64,000 nt of DNA. Origin: Candidatus Gastranaerophilales bacterium HUM_1. GTDB lineage: Bacteria; Cyanobacteriota; Vampirovibrionia; Gastranaerophilales; Gastranaerophilaceae. Below the pieces are notes generated by a model. It searched no databases and was not told the origin of the DNA. It saw only the letters and a list, made by a program, of their open reading frames with translations. The stretch is from contig DAAY01000004.1 of the NCBI GenBank assembly GCA_002103105.1, positions 100,419-164,418 of the forward strand, read 5' to 3'. This document shows, piece by piece, positions 1 to 9,249 of the stretch (positions within the stretch are counted from its first letter, which is position 1; each line of letters opens with the position of its first letter). Position numbers and translations under genes: made by a program.

Positions 1-309
1 GTTGTTGTTCTTGGTGATATGGGAGAACTCGGAGATAATGAAAGACTTTATCATCAACAAGTTGGAGAATACTTAGGACAATTAAATAAAAATGTTAAGT
101 ATCTAACTGTCGGAAACCTTGCTAAAGAAATAGGAAAAGCTTTAGAATCTCAAGGTCTAAATGTAAATTATTTTGAATCTAATGAAGATGTTTCTCGTTA
201 CATTCTTGATAATTTAAATGATAGTTATACAATATTTTTAAAAGCATCCAGAGCGATGAAATTTGAAGAGATTTTAGAATACGTAAAAAGAGGGATATGT
301 AAATTATGA
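1..309 (+). CDS. murF: MurF C-terminal fragment, UDP-MurNAc-tripeptide--D-Ala-D-Ala ligase
   Basis: This is the 3' end of a gene entering from outside the window; the frame is open from base 1. The first residues, VVVLGDMGELG, match the conserved C-domain start of MurF ligases, which add D-Ala-D-Ala to the UDP-MurNAc-tripeptide in the cytoplasm. The rest reads as the C-terminal Rossmann-like domain, with FLKASRAMKFEEIL (KxSR is typical of Mur ligases). The stop overlaps the mraY start by 4 nt (ATGA), so the two are translationally coupled in a dcw-type cluster. The ATP-binding and central domains lie upstream and cannot be checked. Confidence 0.93.
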   Translation, partial: VVVLGDMGELGDNERLYHQQVGEYLGQLNKNVKYLTVGNLAKEIGKALESQGLNVNYFESNEDVSRYILDNLNDSYTIFLKASRAMKFEEILEYVKRGICKL

Positions 310-1286
310 TAATGATTACAATAGCATTCTTGCTTGGAATGATTTTGTGTATGCTTTTTGGGGTACCATATATTGATATGCTAAAAAAGAAAATGATAGG
401 TCAATATGTAAAAGATTTAGCTCCAGAAACTCACGCAAAAAAACAAGGAACCCCAACAACAGGAGGAGTTTTTATTATAGTCGCTATAATTATGACATCT
501 GTTATAACGTTGTTATTAGCTCAAAAAATGACAACTATTGCTCTCATTACAATTATGACACTTGTATTTTATACTTTTGCAGGATTTCAAGATGACTATA
601 TTAAAATCAAAGACAAAGGTAACGATGGTTTAACAGCTAGACAAAAATTATTTAGACAAATTGCTATCGCACTGTTACCAACCTTATTCTTGGTAACAAC
701 TAATCCAACAGCTTGCACTTTTGAAATCGGGAATTTGGTTTTAGATTTAAAATGGTTCTACCCATTCTTTGCAGTATTCATTATTACAGGAGCATCTAAC
801 GCATACAATTTAACCGATGGATTGGATGGGCTTGCTGCTGGTTGTGGAGTTCCTGCATTTATTGCATGTGCAATTATTTCGCACGCATTAGGAGAAACCG
901 AACTTGCAATAATTTCATCAGCAGTTGCAGGTGCTTTACTAGGATTTTTGAAATTTAATAAACCGAAAGCAGAAGTCTTTATGGGCGATACAGGTTCTTT
1001 AGCGATTGGAGGACTTTTAGGAACACTTGCGGTTTTAGGAAAATTTGAATTCTTATTAATATTTATCGGAGGCGTTTTTGTTATTGAAACTTTATCTGTA
1101 ATAATTCAAGTTACAAGCTTTAAAACAACAGGGAAAAGAGTTTTCAAAATGGCTCCTATTCACCATCACTTTGAATTATTAGGATGGAATGAAAAGAAAG
1201 TTGTTACTGTCTTTTCGATAGTTTCATTAATTTTATCAATATTTGCAGTTGCATTATTTGAAATATTTAGTAAAGGAATTTTATAA
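306..1286 (+). CDS. mraY: MraY, phospho-MurNAc-pentapeptide transferase
   Basis: Transfers phospho-MurNAc-pentapeptide from UDP to undecaprenyl phosphate at the inner membrane, making lipid I. It is 326 residues, normal for the family, with about ten hydrophobic segments. Visible signatures are HAKKQGTPTTGG (43-54), the aspartate pair in GFQDDY (96-97), NAYNLTDGLDG (165-175), MGDTGS (226-231) and the PIHHHFE loop (about 284-290), so all catalytic motifs are intact. It overlaps murF by 4 nt, and its last stop base is the first base of the murD start codon. The start sits where an in-frame ATG (MIMITIAF) gives the expected first transmembrane helix. Confidence 0.98.
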   Translation: MIMITIAFLLGMILCMLFGVPYIDMLKKKMIGQYVKDLAPETHAKKQGTPTTGGVFIIVAIIMTSVITLLLAQKMTTIALITIMTLVFYTFAGFQDDYIKIKDKGNDGLTARQKLFRQIAIALLPTLFLVTTNPTACTFEIGNLVLDLKWFYPFFAVFIITGASNAYNLTDGLDGLAAGCGVPAFIACAIISHALGETELAIISSAVAGALLGFLKFNKPKAEVFMGDTGSLAIGGLLGTLAVLGKFEFLLIFIGGVFVIETLSVIIQVTSFKTTGKRVFKMAPIHHHFELLGWNEKKVVTVFSIVSLILSIFAVALFEIFSKGIL

Positions 1287-2629
1287 TGAGTATATCTGGA
1301 AAGAAAGTTCTTGTTTTAGGACTATCAAAAAGCGGAATTGCCGCAGCTAATTTTGCCAAAGAACATGGAGCTGAAGTATTTCTATCAGAAGGAAAAGATT
1401 TACAAGAAAACAAACTTGAACAAGTAAAAACGCTCCAGAACAATAGTATTAAAGTTGAATACGGTGGTCATAGTGATAATTTTATTGACAGTGCAGAAAT
1501 AGCAATTACAAGTCCAGGAATTCCTCCTCATAGTGAAATTATTACAAGATTAAAATCAAAACATATTCCAGTAATTTCAGAATTAGAATTGGCTTATAGA
1601 GAATGCGATATTCCATTCATTGTAATTACAGGAACAAATGGGAAAACAACAACAACAGCTTTAACAGAACATATTTTAGGGGGAAAATTAAATGTAAAAG
1701 CTTGTGGAAATATAGGAACACCTCCTTGCAGTATTGCAGATGAAAATTTAGATTATTTTGTATGCGAAGCAAGCTCTTTCCAACTAGCAATGAGTCCAAC
1801 TCTTAAACCATTCATTGCTGTATGGACAAATTTTACTCCAGATCATATTGATTGGCATCAAGGTTTAGAAAACTACTTCAAAGCAAAAGCAAGAGTTTTC
1901 CAAGACCCTCAAACTGCTAAGTATTGTGTCCTTAATGCAAAGGATTCTAAACTTTTAGAATTTTCAAAACAAGTAAATGGAACTGTCTTTATGTTTGCAG
2001 GAAATATTGGAGATAATTGTTGCTATGAAGAAAATGGAGCAATTATTTATAAACAAGATGGAAAATCTGAAGAAATAATCAAACTTTCAGAATGTCCACT
2101 AATAGGGGAACATAATTATCAAAATATTATGTGTTCGATTATCTGTGCCAAATTAACAGGAATAGATAACTCTACTATAAAACAAGCAATTATGACATTT
2201 AAAGCTCCAGAACACCGATTAGAAAAAGTTCGAGAATTCAAGGGGATTACATTCTATAATGACTCTAAAGCAACAAATCCTGAAGCATCTATTGTTGCAA
2301 TTAATTCTTTTAACAATATGGATGTAACATTGATTGCTGGCGGAAGAGATAAAAATACAGACCTAACAGAATTCTGTGAATCTATAAAAAAACACATAAA
2401 AACAGTAATTTTGATTGGAGAAGCAACAGATAGATTTGAAGAAAATCTTATCAAAAATGGTTTCACCAATATTATTCGAGAAAAAACAATGGAAAGTGCA
2501 ATAGACAAAGGTATAGAATTAAAGCCTGACGTTGTTTTATTATCCCCAGCTTGTGCAAGTTTTGATATGTTCACAAGCTACGAACATAGAGGAGAGGTAT
2601 TTAAGGAATATGTCCTATCGAGAGTATAG
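1286..2629 (+). CDS. murD: MurD, UDP-MurNAc-L-alanine--D-glutamate ligase
   Basis: Cytoplasmic ATP-dependent ligase adding D-glutamate to UDP-MurNAc-L-Ala. It has 447 residues, the usual size. An N-terminal Rossmann domain begins VLVLGLSKSGIAAA. The ATP-binding loop GTNGKTTTT is at 116-124, followed by the family landmarks TNFTPDHIDWH, EHRLEKV and NDSKATNPEA. It starts on the last base of the mraY stop and runs 20 nt into ftsW, so the cluster is tightly coupled. Substrate assignment to D-Glu rests on overall similarity and on its dcw position between mraY and ftsW. Confidence 0.97.
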   Translation: MSISGKKVLVLGLSKSGIAAANFAKEHGAEVFLSEGKDLQENKLEQVKTLQNNSIKVEYGGHSDNFIDSAEIAITSPGIPPHSEIITRLKSKHIPVISELELAYRECDIPFIVITGTNGKTTTTALTEHILGGKLNVKACGNIGTPPCSIADENLDYFVCEASSFQLAMSPTLKPFIAVWTNFTPDHIDWHQGLENYFKAKARVFQDPQTAKYCVLNAKDSKLLEFSKQVNGTVFMFAGNIGDNCCYEENGAIIYKQDGKSEEIIKLSECPLIGEHNYQNIMCSIICAKLTGIDNSTIKQAIMTFKAPEHRLEKVREFKGITFYNDSKATNPEASIVAINSFNNMDVTLIAGGRDKNTDLTEFCESIKKHIKTVILIGEATDRFEENLIKNGFTNIIREKTMESAIDKGIELKPDVVLLSPACASFDMFTSYEHRGEVFKEYVLSRV

Positions 2630-3809
2630 ATCCCCACAAAGAACAATTGATGAGAGAAGACGCCACAGACGTCACTCAAATTCAAACATAATTTTATCAG
2701 CACCAGACAAATCCTTGATTATAATAGTAGTTTTTCTTGTAATCATTGGTTTTTTGGCAATATTTTCAGCAACCGCTCCAAAATGTATGAGAGAGGGAAC
2801 AAATCTTGCTTCTTATTTAATTAAGCAAGCTATATTTGGAGGGGTAGGATTTTTTGCAATGGGATTTTTTGCAAAATTTGACTATAAAAAACTCGAAAAG
2901 TACAATTTAAAATTTATGTGGGCTGTAATTATAATGCTCTTCATTGTAAAATTTACCCCACTAGGGATGGAAATTAACGGAGCAAAAAGATGGATTAACC
3001 TTGGATTCATGCAACTTCAACCATCTGAATTTGCAAAACCTTTGTTTTGTATGCTTTTAGCCTCAATGTTTAAGGATAAAATTGACATGAGTACTGTCAA
3101 TAAAAACATGCCAGTAATTTTTGCAATGCTATTTATCCTATTTTTAATTCTAAAACAACCAAACTTGAGTATGGCAATCATTCTATGTGTAACAACTTTT
3201 GGCCTATATCTTGCAGGGCGTGGACCTTGGCAACCAATTGCAGCAGGTGCTGGAGTTATGGGTTTAGGCATTTTAACAATGCTACCAAAACTATTACATG
3301 GTTATCAAATGGACAGAATTACGGTTTGGTTAAACCCAGGAAGTGATGCTCAAGGGAAAGGTTATAATATTATCCAATCAATGATTGCATTCGCCTCTGG
3401 AGGATTTAGTGGAACTGGTTACGGTGGTTCAATCCAAAAATTAGCGTACCTTCCAGAATGTCATACAGACTTTATTTTCGCAATTATTGCAGAAGAATTT
3501 GGATTTTTAGGATGTCTGTTTGTATCAGCATTATTTGTTGCACTTGTTCTTAGAGGGTTAAGAATTGCTAAACGATGCCCTGATATGTATGGGAAATTGA
3601 TTGCAATAGGAATCACAATTATTTTTGGATTCCAAGCATTTTTGAATATGTCTGTTGCTAGTTCTTTCTTACCTGTAACAGGGGTAACATTACCATTCAT
3701 CAGCTATGGTGGAACATCTATCATTGTATCTCTTGCAATGGTTGGAATATTATTAAACATTTCAAAACAAAGAATTCAAAGAATAAGGACAGAAGCTCAT
3801 GGACAATAA
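2610..3809 (+). CDS. ftsW: FtsW/RodA-family SEDS glycosyltransferase (FtsW)
   Basis: SEDS-family peptidoglycan polymerase of the division machinery, a polytopic inner-membrane protein that uses lipid II. I place the start at ATG 2610 (MSYREYRSPQ), inside the end of murD and behind a GGAGAGG/AAGGA purine stretch; an upstream in-frame start at 2532 would overlap murD by almost 100 nt without a ribosome site. This gives 399 residues with a basic cytoplasmic tail (ERRRHRRH) and about ten membrane helices. Family motifs include GAKRWINLGFMQLQPSEFAK and the C-terminal PFISYGGTS. The position between murD and murG favours FtsW over RodA. Confidence 0.95.
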   Translation: MSYREYRSPQRTIDERRRHRRHSNSNIILSAPDKSLIIIVVFLVIIGFLAIFSATAPKCMREGTNLASYLIKQAIFGGVGFFAMGFFAKFDYKKLEKYNLKFMWAVIIMLFIVKFTPLGMEINGAKRWINLGFMQLQPSEFAKPLFCMLLASMFKDKIDMSTVNKNMPVIFAMLFILFLILKQPNLSMAIILCVTTFGLYLAGRGPWQPIAAGAGVMGLGILTMLPKLLHGYQMDRITVWLNPGSDAQGKGYNIIQSMIAFASGGFSGTGYGGSIQKLAYLPECHTDFIFAIIAEEFGFLGCLFVSALFVALVLRGLRIAKRCPDMYGKLIAIGITIIFGFQAFLNMSVASSFLPVTGVTLPFISYGGTSIIVSLAMVGILLNISKQRIQRIRTEAHGQ

Positions 3810-4902
3810 AAAAACTTATTTTATCACAGGCGGAGGAACAGGCGGGCATATTTATCCCGCAATAGCAGTCGCAGATGAACTTTTACAACAAGATGATACC
3901 GCAAAAGTTTTTTATGTTGGCAATCCTAATAATTTAGAAGCCGAAATAGTTAAGGATAAAAATTATCAATTTTTACCTGTTATATCCTCAGGAATGCCAA
4001 GAAAAATAAGTTTGGATTTGGTTAAATGGACTGCAAAAATGTTTTTTGCATGGATTAAATGTTGCAAATATATTAAACAATACAAACCAGATATTATCTT
4101 TGGAACAGGAGGATATGTATCAGCTCCAGTGTTATTGGCAGGTTTAACAATGAAAGTGCCTTTTGTAATGCACGATTGCGATGCAAATCCAGGACTCGTA
4201 ACAAGAGAGCTATCTCCTTTTGCCAGAAGTATTTCAATCGCATTTGATGTCGCAAAATCAAAACTTAAAAACCAAAATTGTTTTATAAACGGAAATCCAA
4301 TAAGAACAAAATTTGCAACTCTCACAAAAGAAGAAGCAAGAAAAAATTTAGGACTTGAAGATAAAATTACACTTTGTATAATGGGTGGTTCTCAAGGAGC
4401 AAAAGCAATAAATAATGCCACAGCAGAAATTCTACAAGACTTATCAAAAAAATATGACTTGCAAATAATTTTCCAAACAGGAAAACGAAATTTTGAGGAA
4501 GTTTCAAATAAATTAAAAGAAATCTATCCAGAATATGAGCAAGATAAAAATTTAATAGTAAAACCATACTTTGAAGATATGGTTACAGTGTTAAAAGCTT
4601 GCGATATTGCAGTTTCAAGAGCTGGATCTTTGAGTATTTCTGAACTTTGTGCAAGTTCTATTGCAACCATTTTTATTCCATACCCATATGCAGCAGCAGA
4701 TCACCAAAGAAAAAATGCTAAATATATGGTTGAACATGGTGCAGGCTTATACTTGGAAAATGAAGATACAACTCCTGAAACGTTAAAAAAAGATATTCTT
4801 CAATTGTTAGAAAACAAGAACGAATTACATCAAATCCAAGAAAATGCAACTAAACTTGCCAAATTTGATGGAGTTCAAAAGATTGTCGAACAATTAAAAT
4901 AA
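3799..4902 (+). CDS. murG: MurG, UDP-GlcNAc:lipid I GlcNAc transferase
   Basis: Peripheral membrane GT28 glycosyltransferase that converts lipid I to lipid II. It has 367 residues. The N-terminal glycine loop reads GGGTGGHIYPAIAVADEL, a second loop reads MGGSQGAKAINN, and the donor-binding segment reads SRAGSLSISEL followed by PYPYAAADHQRKNA. It overlaps the ftsW end by 11 nt and is the last gene of this forward cluster. The next gene converges from the other strand with its stop codon immediately adjacent, so there is no room for a long trailer, and no obvious intrinsic terminator is visible here. Confidence 0.97.
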   Translation: MDNKKTYFITGGGTGGHIYPAIAVADELLQQDDTAKVFYVGNPNNLEAEIVKDKNYQFLPVISSGMPRKISLDLVKWTAKMFFAWIKCCKYIKQYKPDIIFGTGGYVSAPVLLAGLTMKVPFVMHDCDANPGLVTRELSPFARSISIAFDVAKSKLKNQNCFINGNPIRTKFATLTKEEARKNLGLEDKITLCIMGGSQGAKAINNATAEILQDLSKKYDLQIIFQTGKRNFEEVSNKLKEIYPEYEQDKNLIVKPYFEDMVTVLKACDIAVSRAGSLSISELCASSIATIFIPYPYAAADHQRKNAKYMVEHGAGLYLENEDTTPETLKKDILQLLENKNELHQIQENATKLAKFDGVQKIVEQLK

Positions 4903-7737
4903 TTATGATTCAACTAAAGCATCCAAAACTTCTTTATTTGCATCTAATGAAGGTTTTGTTGCCGTAATTGAATAGATTGGTTTTGATGAAAATACGTTTT
5001 GAGCGGTATGTAAAATATCATCAGCTGTAATACTGTCAATCAGTTCCAACTTTTTGTTAATATATCCTAAACCGTAAGGATTTTTTGCAGAAGAAAGAAG
5101 AGTTGAGGTTTTAGCTGAAGACATTTCCAATGGAGAAAGAATTGCTGTTTTTAGAGCCTTCTTTGCCGCTTCCAATTCTTCTGGAGTAACTTTCTCTGTT
5201 TTTATCTTTTGAATATTTTCATTAAAACCATCTATTGATTTTTTGATATTATCAAAAGTTTGTTCTCCAGATTCTTTGTTTTCCGTAGTTGTACCAATCG
5301 TCATATACATTGAACCAATATTATCAACAACATCCCAAGAAGAAGATACAGAATAAGCTAAATGGCGTTGTTCTCTTAAATCTGAGAATAAACGAGAAGA
5401 AGGAGAACCACCCAAGATTTCATTCAATAATTCTAAACATACAGAATCTTTTATATTTTGTGAATACTTGAATTTAAAACCTTCTACAATTTTTGCTTGG
5501 TTTTTCTTGTTTTCAGCGGTATAAACTTCTGTTTTTTCTTGTGGGATATAACTGTCTTTAAGCTCAATTGTTTTTGGTTTCACTGCATTTAAAGAACCTA
5601 TATTATTAAAAATTTGAGCTTTCAATTCTGGATGTTTTGAAAATGGTCCAGAAACAACAACTTGACCTTCAGATTTTTCAATTAATTCTTTATACAAGGC
5701 TTTAACATCATCTAAAGTTACAGACGGAAGTGCTTCTTTTTTATCATCAACTGAAACTTCCCAAGAAGTATTTTTATACATAGCCTTGTCAAATTTGTCA
5801 AAAGGAGATACTTCATGAGTTGAATAAGTATCAGAACATCCTTTTACAGCTTTTTTAAAATTATCTTCTGATAAATTTGGAGTTAATACATTCTCTTTTG
5901 CTAATTCCAAAACTTTTTGCAAATTATCTTTAGGGAAACGAGCAGAAAATCCTATACCTCCAGTATTTGCAGAAATATCAGTTGTAGCACCTAAAGTATC
6001 AAAAGCCGAAGACATTTCTGAATGAGATTGTTTTTGCGTTCCACCATACAACAACATATAGTCAAGCACATCCGCAACAGCAGAACGCTTAGGATTATAA
6101 TCTTTATTATTCAAAATATAATGAAAATCAATTACATCCGAATTTGAATCATTTAAAATTACATCATAATTATTTGGAAGTTTATACTCTGAAACATTTT
6201 CCATTTTGATTGGAGTTTTTTTATTTGCTCCAGTAAAGGAAATACTTTCAGTTGCTTTGTAATTATTATTTATATCTTCTGGTTTTGTATTACTTGGATG
6301 AACAACGGTTAATGCAACCTTATTCAAGTCAAGATATTTTTTTGCAATATTAGAAATATCTTGAGGGGTAAGTTTATCAATCATTTCATTATATTTTGAT
6401 AAATATTCAGAACGACCATCTAATATTGAAGAACCAACAGCATGATTCAATGCGTGAGAACACTCTAACCATCTATCATGTCCCATTTTCATTTTATTTT
6501 TAATTGCGGTTAACTCTTTTTCTGATGGAGGAGTTACTGCAATTTTAGAAATATTAGAATATAAATCTTTCAAAAATGGTTCTACATAATCATCTTTAAC
6601 TTCTGTTTCAAAAACAAGTATTGAATTATCATTCGGTTTTGAACTTATACGTTCTTTTTGCAAAGAAACCCCAGTAGAATACTTTTGTTCTAAGGAAGAA
6701 AACCTTGAATTTGCTAAATCACCTAATAAAGTATAAAGAGCGTTCACCTTAACTATATCTTCACCATTATTATTTTCGGGACCAACAAAACCTAAGAATA
6801 TACTTGCCCCTCCTTCGGATTTTGAAGAAATCAAATCTTGTCTAATAGGTTTATCAATAGGAGTCATCGTTTCAAAATGTCTATTTAGGTTTGGCACTTT
6901 TTGAGAATTAAAATATTTTGAAACAAGCTTCATTGTTTCATCTGGATTAACTTCGCCAGTAATAACAGTGGTCATATTTGCAGGATAATAATTGTTGTTG
7001 AAATAATTTACAACATCATCTCTTGTTAACGCAGTAATATTATCAGTTGACCCCGCAACTAAATCATTTGAAGAAGATTTAATATTAAATAAATTTTTAA
7101 TAGTTTGAGTAAAGCCAATATTTTCATCTTCAGACAAACACATATTGATTTCAGAATTTACAATATTCTTTTCTTTTTCTAATTTATCAAGTAAAAATTT
7201 CGGAGATTGAATCATTCCAGCATGAAGCTTAATCTTATTTTCTAAATCAGTATCATCTAATAAATTTGAACTTATATAATAATCAGTTACGGAAAACGAA
7301 GTGGAAGCGTTTGTATTCGCACCCATTTTATTTACTTCATCAAAGAAAACCTTATCGCCCAAATCTTCTGAGCCATTAAACAAATTATGTTCAATATAGT
7401 GACTGATGCCACGTAAGTTATCTGGTTCATTCATTGAGCCAGTATTTACATATGTTTTAACCACTGTTGTTCCATCTTTTGGCACAATAACGACTTTTTG
7501 ACCGTTTGCTAATTTATAACATTGAGCAGTCAAATCATCCGAGATTTTTAACTCTCCTGTTTTGGTATAAGACATAGGAGCCTTAACACCATAATCTGGA
7601 GTTACGTTCGAAAGACTTTTAATCTCTTGCTCCTTTGATTGAGGCTGAGATTCTTTTCCTGCAACTGGATTTGATGCCCCAAACTTAGGAGCATAGACAG
7701 AATTACTTGAAATTCTATAATTTTGGATATAATTCAT
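4903..7737 (-). CDS. M16-family zinc metallopeptidase, two-domain
   Basis: A 944-residue member of the pitrilysin/insulinase M16 family. The inverted zinc motif HYIEH is at residues 113-117 and is followed by the downstream acidic ligand region KEKNIVNSEINMCLSE, so the N-terminal half looks catalytic. The second half repeats the fold without HxxEH, as is usual for these clam-shell proteases. There is no convincing signal peptide; the first about 70 residues are polar and contain PKFGASN. A linker between the halves carries SISFTGANKK, a short motif seen in other lineage-specific proteins in this window. A ribosome site (AAAGGTAG) precedes the ATG. Substrate and location are unknown. Confidence 0.9.
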   Translation of the reverse strand: MNYIQNYRISSNSVYAPKFGASNPVAGKESQPQSKEQEIKSLSNVTPDYGVKAPMSYTKTGELKISDDLTAQCYKLANGQKVVIVPKDGTTVVKTYVNTGSMNEPDNLRGISHYIEHNLFNGSEDLGDKVFFDEVNKMGANTNASTSFSVTDYYISSNLLDDTDLENKIKLHAGMIQSPKFLLDKLEKEKNIVNSEINMCLSEDENIGFTQTIKNLFNIKSSSNDLVAGSTDNITALTRDDVVNYFNNNYYPANMTTVITGEVNPDETMKLVSKYFNSQKVPNLNRHFETMTPIDKPIRQDLISSKSEGGASIFLGFVGPENNNGEDIVKVNALYTLLGDLANSRFSSLEQKYSTGVSLQKERISSKPNDNSILVFETEVKDDYVEPFLKDLYSNISKIAVTPPSEKELTAIKNKMKMGHDRWLECSHALNHAVGSSILDGRSEYLSKYNEMIDKLTPQDISNIAKKYLDLNKVALTVVHPSNTKPEDINNNYKATESISFTGANKKTPIKMENVSEYKLPNNYDVILNDSNSDVIDFHYILNNKDYNPKRSAVADVLDYMLLYGGTQKQSHSEMSSAFDTLGATTDISANTGGIGFSARFPKDNLQKVLELAKENVLTPNLSEDNFKKAVKGCSDTYSTHEVSPFDKFDKAMYKNTSWEVSVDDKKEALPSVTLDDVKALYKELIEKSEGQVVVSGPFSKHPELKAQIFNNIGSLNAVKPKTIELKDSYIPQEKTEVYTAENKKNQAKIVEGFKFKYSQNIKDSVCLELLNEILGGSPSSRLFSDLREQRHLAYSVSSSWDVVDNIGSMYMTIGTTTENKESGEQTFDNIKKSIDGFNENIQKIKTEKVTPEELEAAKKALKTAILSPLEMSSAKTSTLLSSAKNPYGLGYINKKLELIDSITADDILHTAQNVFSSKPIYSITATKPSLDANKEVLDALVES

Positions 7738-7835
7738 AAAACAACTACCTTTTATTGTATAAAAAAACTACAAATAAAATTTATTGCCTATTGTTTAAGA
7801 AATATTAACAAATATATAAATTCAAAAATATTTAA

Positions 7836-9122
7836 TTACTTTTTGAAAATTGTTTGATCTCTATCTGGTCCAACAGAAACAATCGAAATCGGAGTTTCCA
7901 AAATTACCTCTAATCTTTCAAGATATTTTCTTGCGTTCTCTGGCAATTTTTCATATTCTCTAATGCCTGTAATATCAGTGTTCCAACCTTTATGCGTTTC
8001 ATAAACAGGTTCCAGATATTTGTGAATAAATACATCTTCTGGATATGAAGTATAAATTTTTCCATCTCTTACATCTTTATAGGCTGTACATACTTTGATT
8101 TCATCAAAAGAATCAAACACATCAATTTTTGTCAAAGCAATAGATGTAATTCCACCAACAAGACACGCATATTTCATTGTTACCGCATCAAACCAGCCAC
8201 AACGTCTAGGACGACCTGTTGTAACGCCAAACTCGTGTCCAACTTCACGAATTTTATCACCTGTTGCATCTGTCAATTCCGTAACAAAAGGACCTTCTCC
8301 AACTCTAGTAACATAAGCTTTTGCAACACCTATAACTTCATCAATAGTCGTAGGTCCATAACCAGAACCCGTTGCAGCTCCACCGCCAACAGGATTTGAA
8401 CTTGTTACAAATGGATATGTTCCGAAATCAACATCTAACATAACACCTTGAGCTCCTTCAAAAAGAATTTTTTTCCCGCTTCTTTTTGCATCTCTCAACA
8501 TTTCTTGCCAATCAAAACAAACATATGGCTTGAAAATTTCTGCATATTTTTTACACAAATCCAAAACTTCTTCTTTTGAATATGTTTTCAAACCATAAAC
8601 TTCTTTTAACTGTTTATTTTTCAATGGCAAAATAATATCTAACTTTTCAGCTAGAGATTCTGGAGAATATAAATCTCCGATTTTTAAACCAATTCTATTC
8701 ATTTTATCGGTATAAGTAGGTCCAATACCTTTTTTTGTTGTTCCAATTTTTCCTTTTTTAGAAGCATTATCTTCTGAATACCCATCAACTTCTGTATGCC
8801 AAGGCATAGTAATTGAGGCAAGAGGACTAACTTTTAATCCTGATAAATCAATATTTTCTTTTTTCAATCCGTCAATTTCTTCTTGAAAATATTCAGGAAG
8901 AACAACTGTACCATTACCAATTAAACAAATTTTATCCTTATACAAAATCCCAGAAGGAATTAAATGAAATTTAAAAGTCTTACCATGTGCAACAACTGTA
9001 TGACCAGCATTACATCCCCCTTGATAACGAATAATCAAATCCGCATCTTGAGCTAACAAATCAGTAATTTTAGCTTTTCCTTCATCACCCCATTGAGCAC
9101 CAATAACAACTCTATTTGTCAT
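7836..9122 (-). CDS. purA: Adenylosuccinate synthetase
   Basis: Catalyses the GTP-dependent joining of IMP and aspartate, the first committed step to AMP. It is 428 residues and full length. The N-terminal glycine-rich loop GAQWGDEGKAK is at about 8-18. It also has GGCNAGHTVV, the IMP/GTP contact IGTTKKGIGPTY and the aspartate-loop region TTGRPRRCGWFDAV. A GAAGGGA ribosome site precedes the ATG. The gene stands alone between the M16 peptidase and the flotillin pair. A terminator for the upstream flotillin gene lies between them, so it probably has its own promoter. Confidence 0.97.
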   Translation of the reverse strand: MTNRVVIGAQWGDEGKAKITDLLAQDADLIIRYQGGCNAGHTVVAHGKTFKFHLIPSGILYKDKICLIGNGTVVLPEYFQEEIDGLKKENIDLSGLKVSPLASITMPWHTEVDGYSEDNASKKGKIGTTKKGIGPTYTDKMNRIGLKIGDLYSPESLAEKLDIILPLKNKQLKEVYGLKTYSKEEVLDLCKKYAEIFKPYVCFDWQEMLRDAKRSGKKILFEGAQGVMLDVDFGTYPFVTSSNPVGGGAATGSGYGPTTIDEVIGVAKAYVTRVGEGPFVTELTDATGDKIREVGHEFGVTTGRPRRCGWFDAVTMKYACLVGGITSIALTKIDVFDSFDEIKVCTAYKDVRDGKIYTSYPEDVFIHKYLEPVYETHKGWNTDITGIREYEKLPENARKYLERLEVILETPISIVSVGPDRDQTIFKK

Positions 9123-9198
9123 ATTTAATATCCCTTCATTTTATGTACTTGTGCAAGGATATTTTACCATAAAAATTTTGATTAGATATTTTATAATA

Positions 9199-9225
9199 AA
9201 AAAAAGACCTCTTTCGAGGTCTTTA
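9199..9225 (-). terminator. Intrinsic terminator after the flotillin-like gene
   Basis: AAAGACCTC (9204-9212) and GAGGTCTTT (9217-9225) pair as a perfect 9-bp stem with a 4-nt loop. On the minus strand this is followed by a run of eight T. It lies 25 nt past the stop of the SPFH gene. Confidence 0.85.
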
Positions 9226-9249
9226 TAAATCAAACAGAAAATAACAAAA

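Noticed and set aside
2532..2609. Longer N terminus for FtsW
   Set aside because: It would lie inside murD in another frame with no ribosome site. ATG 2610 has a purine-rich site and gives a normal SEDS start.
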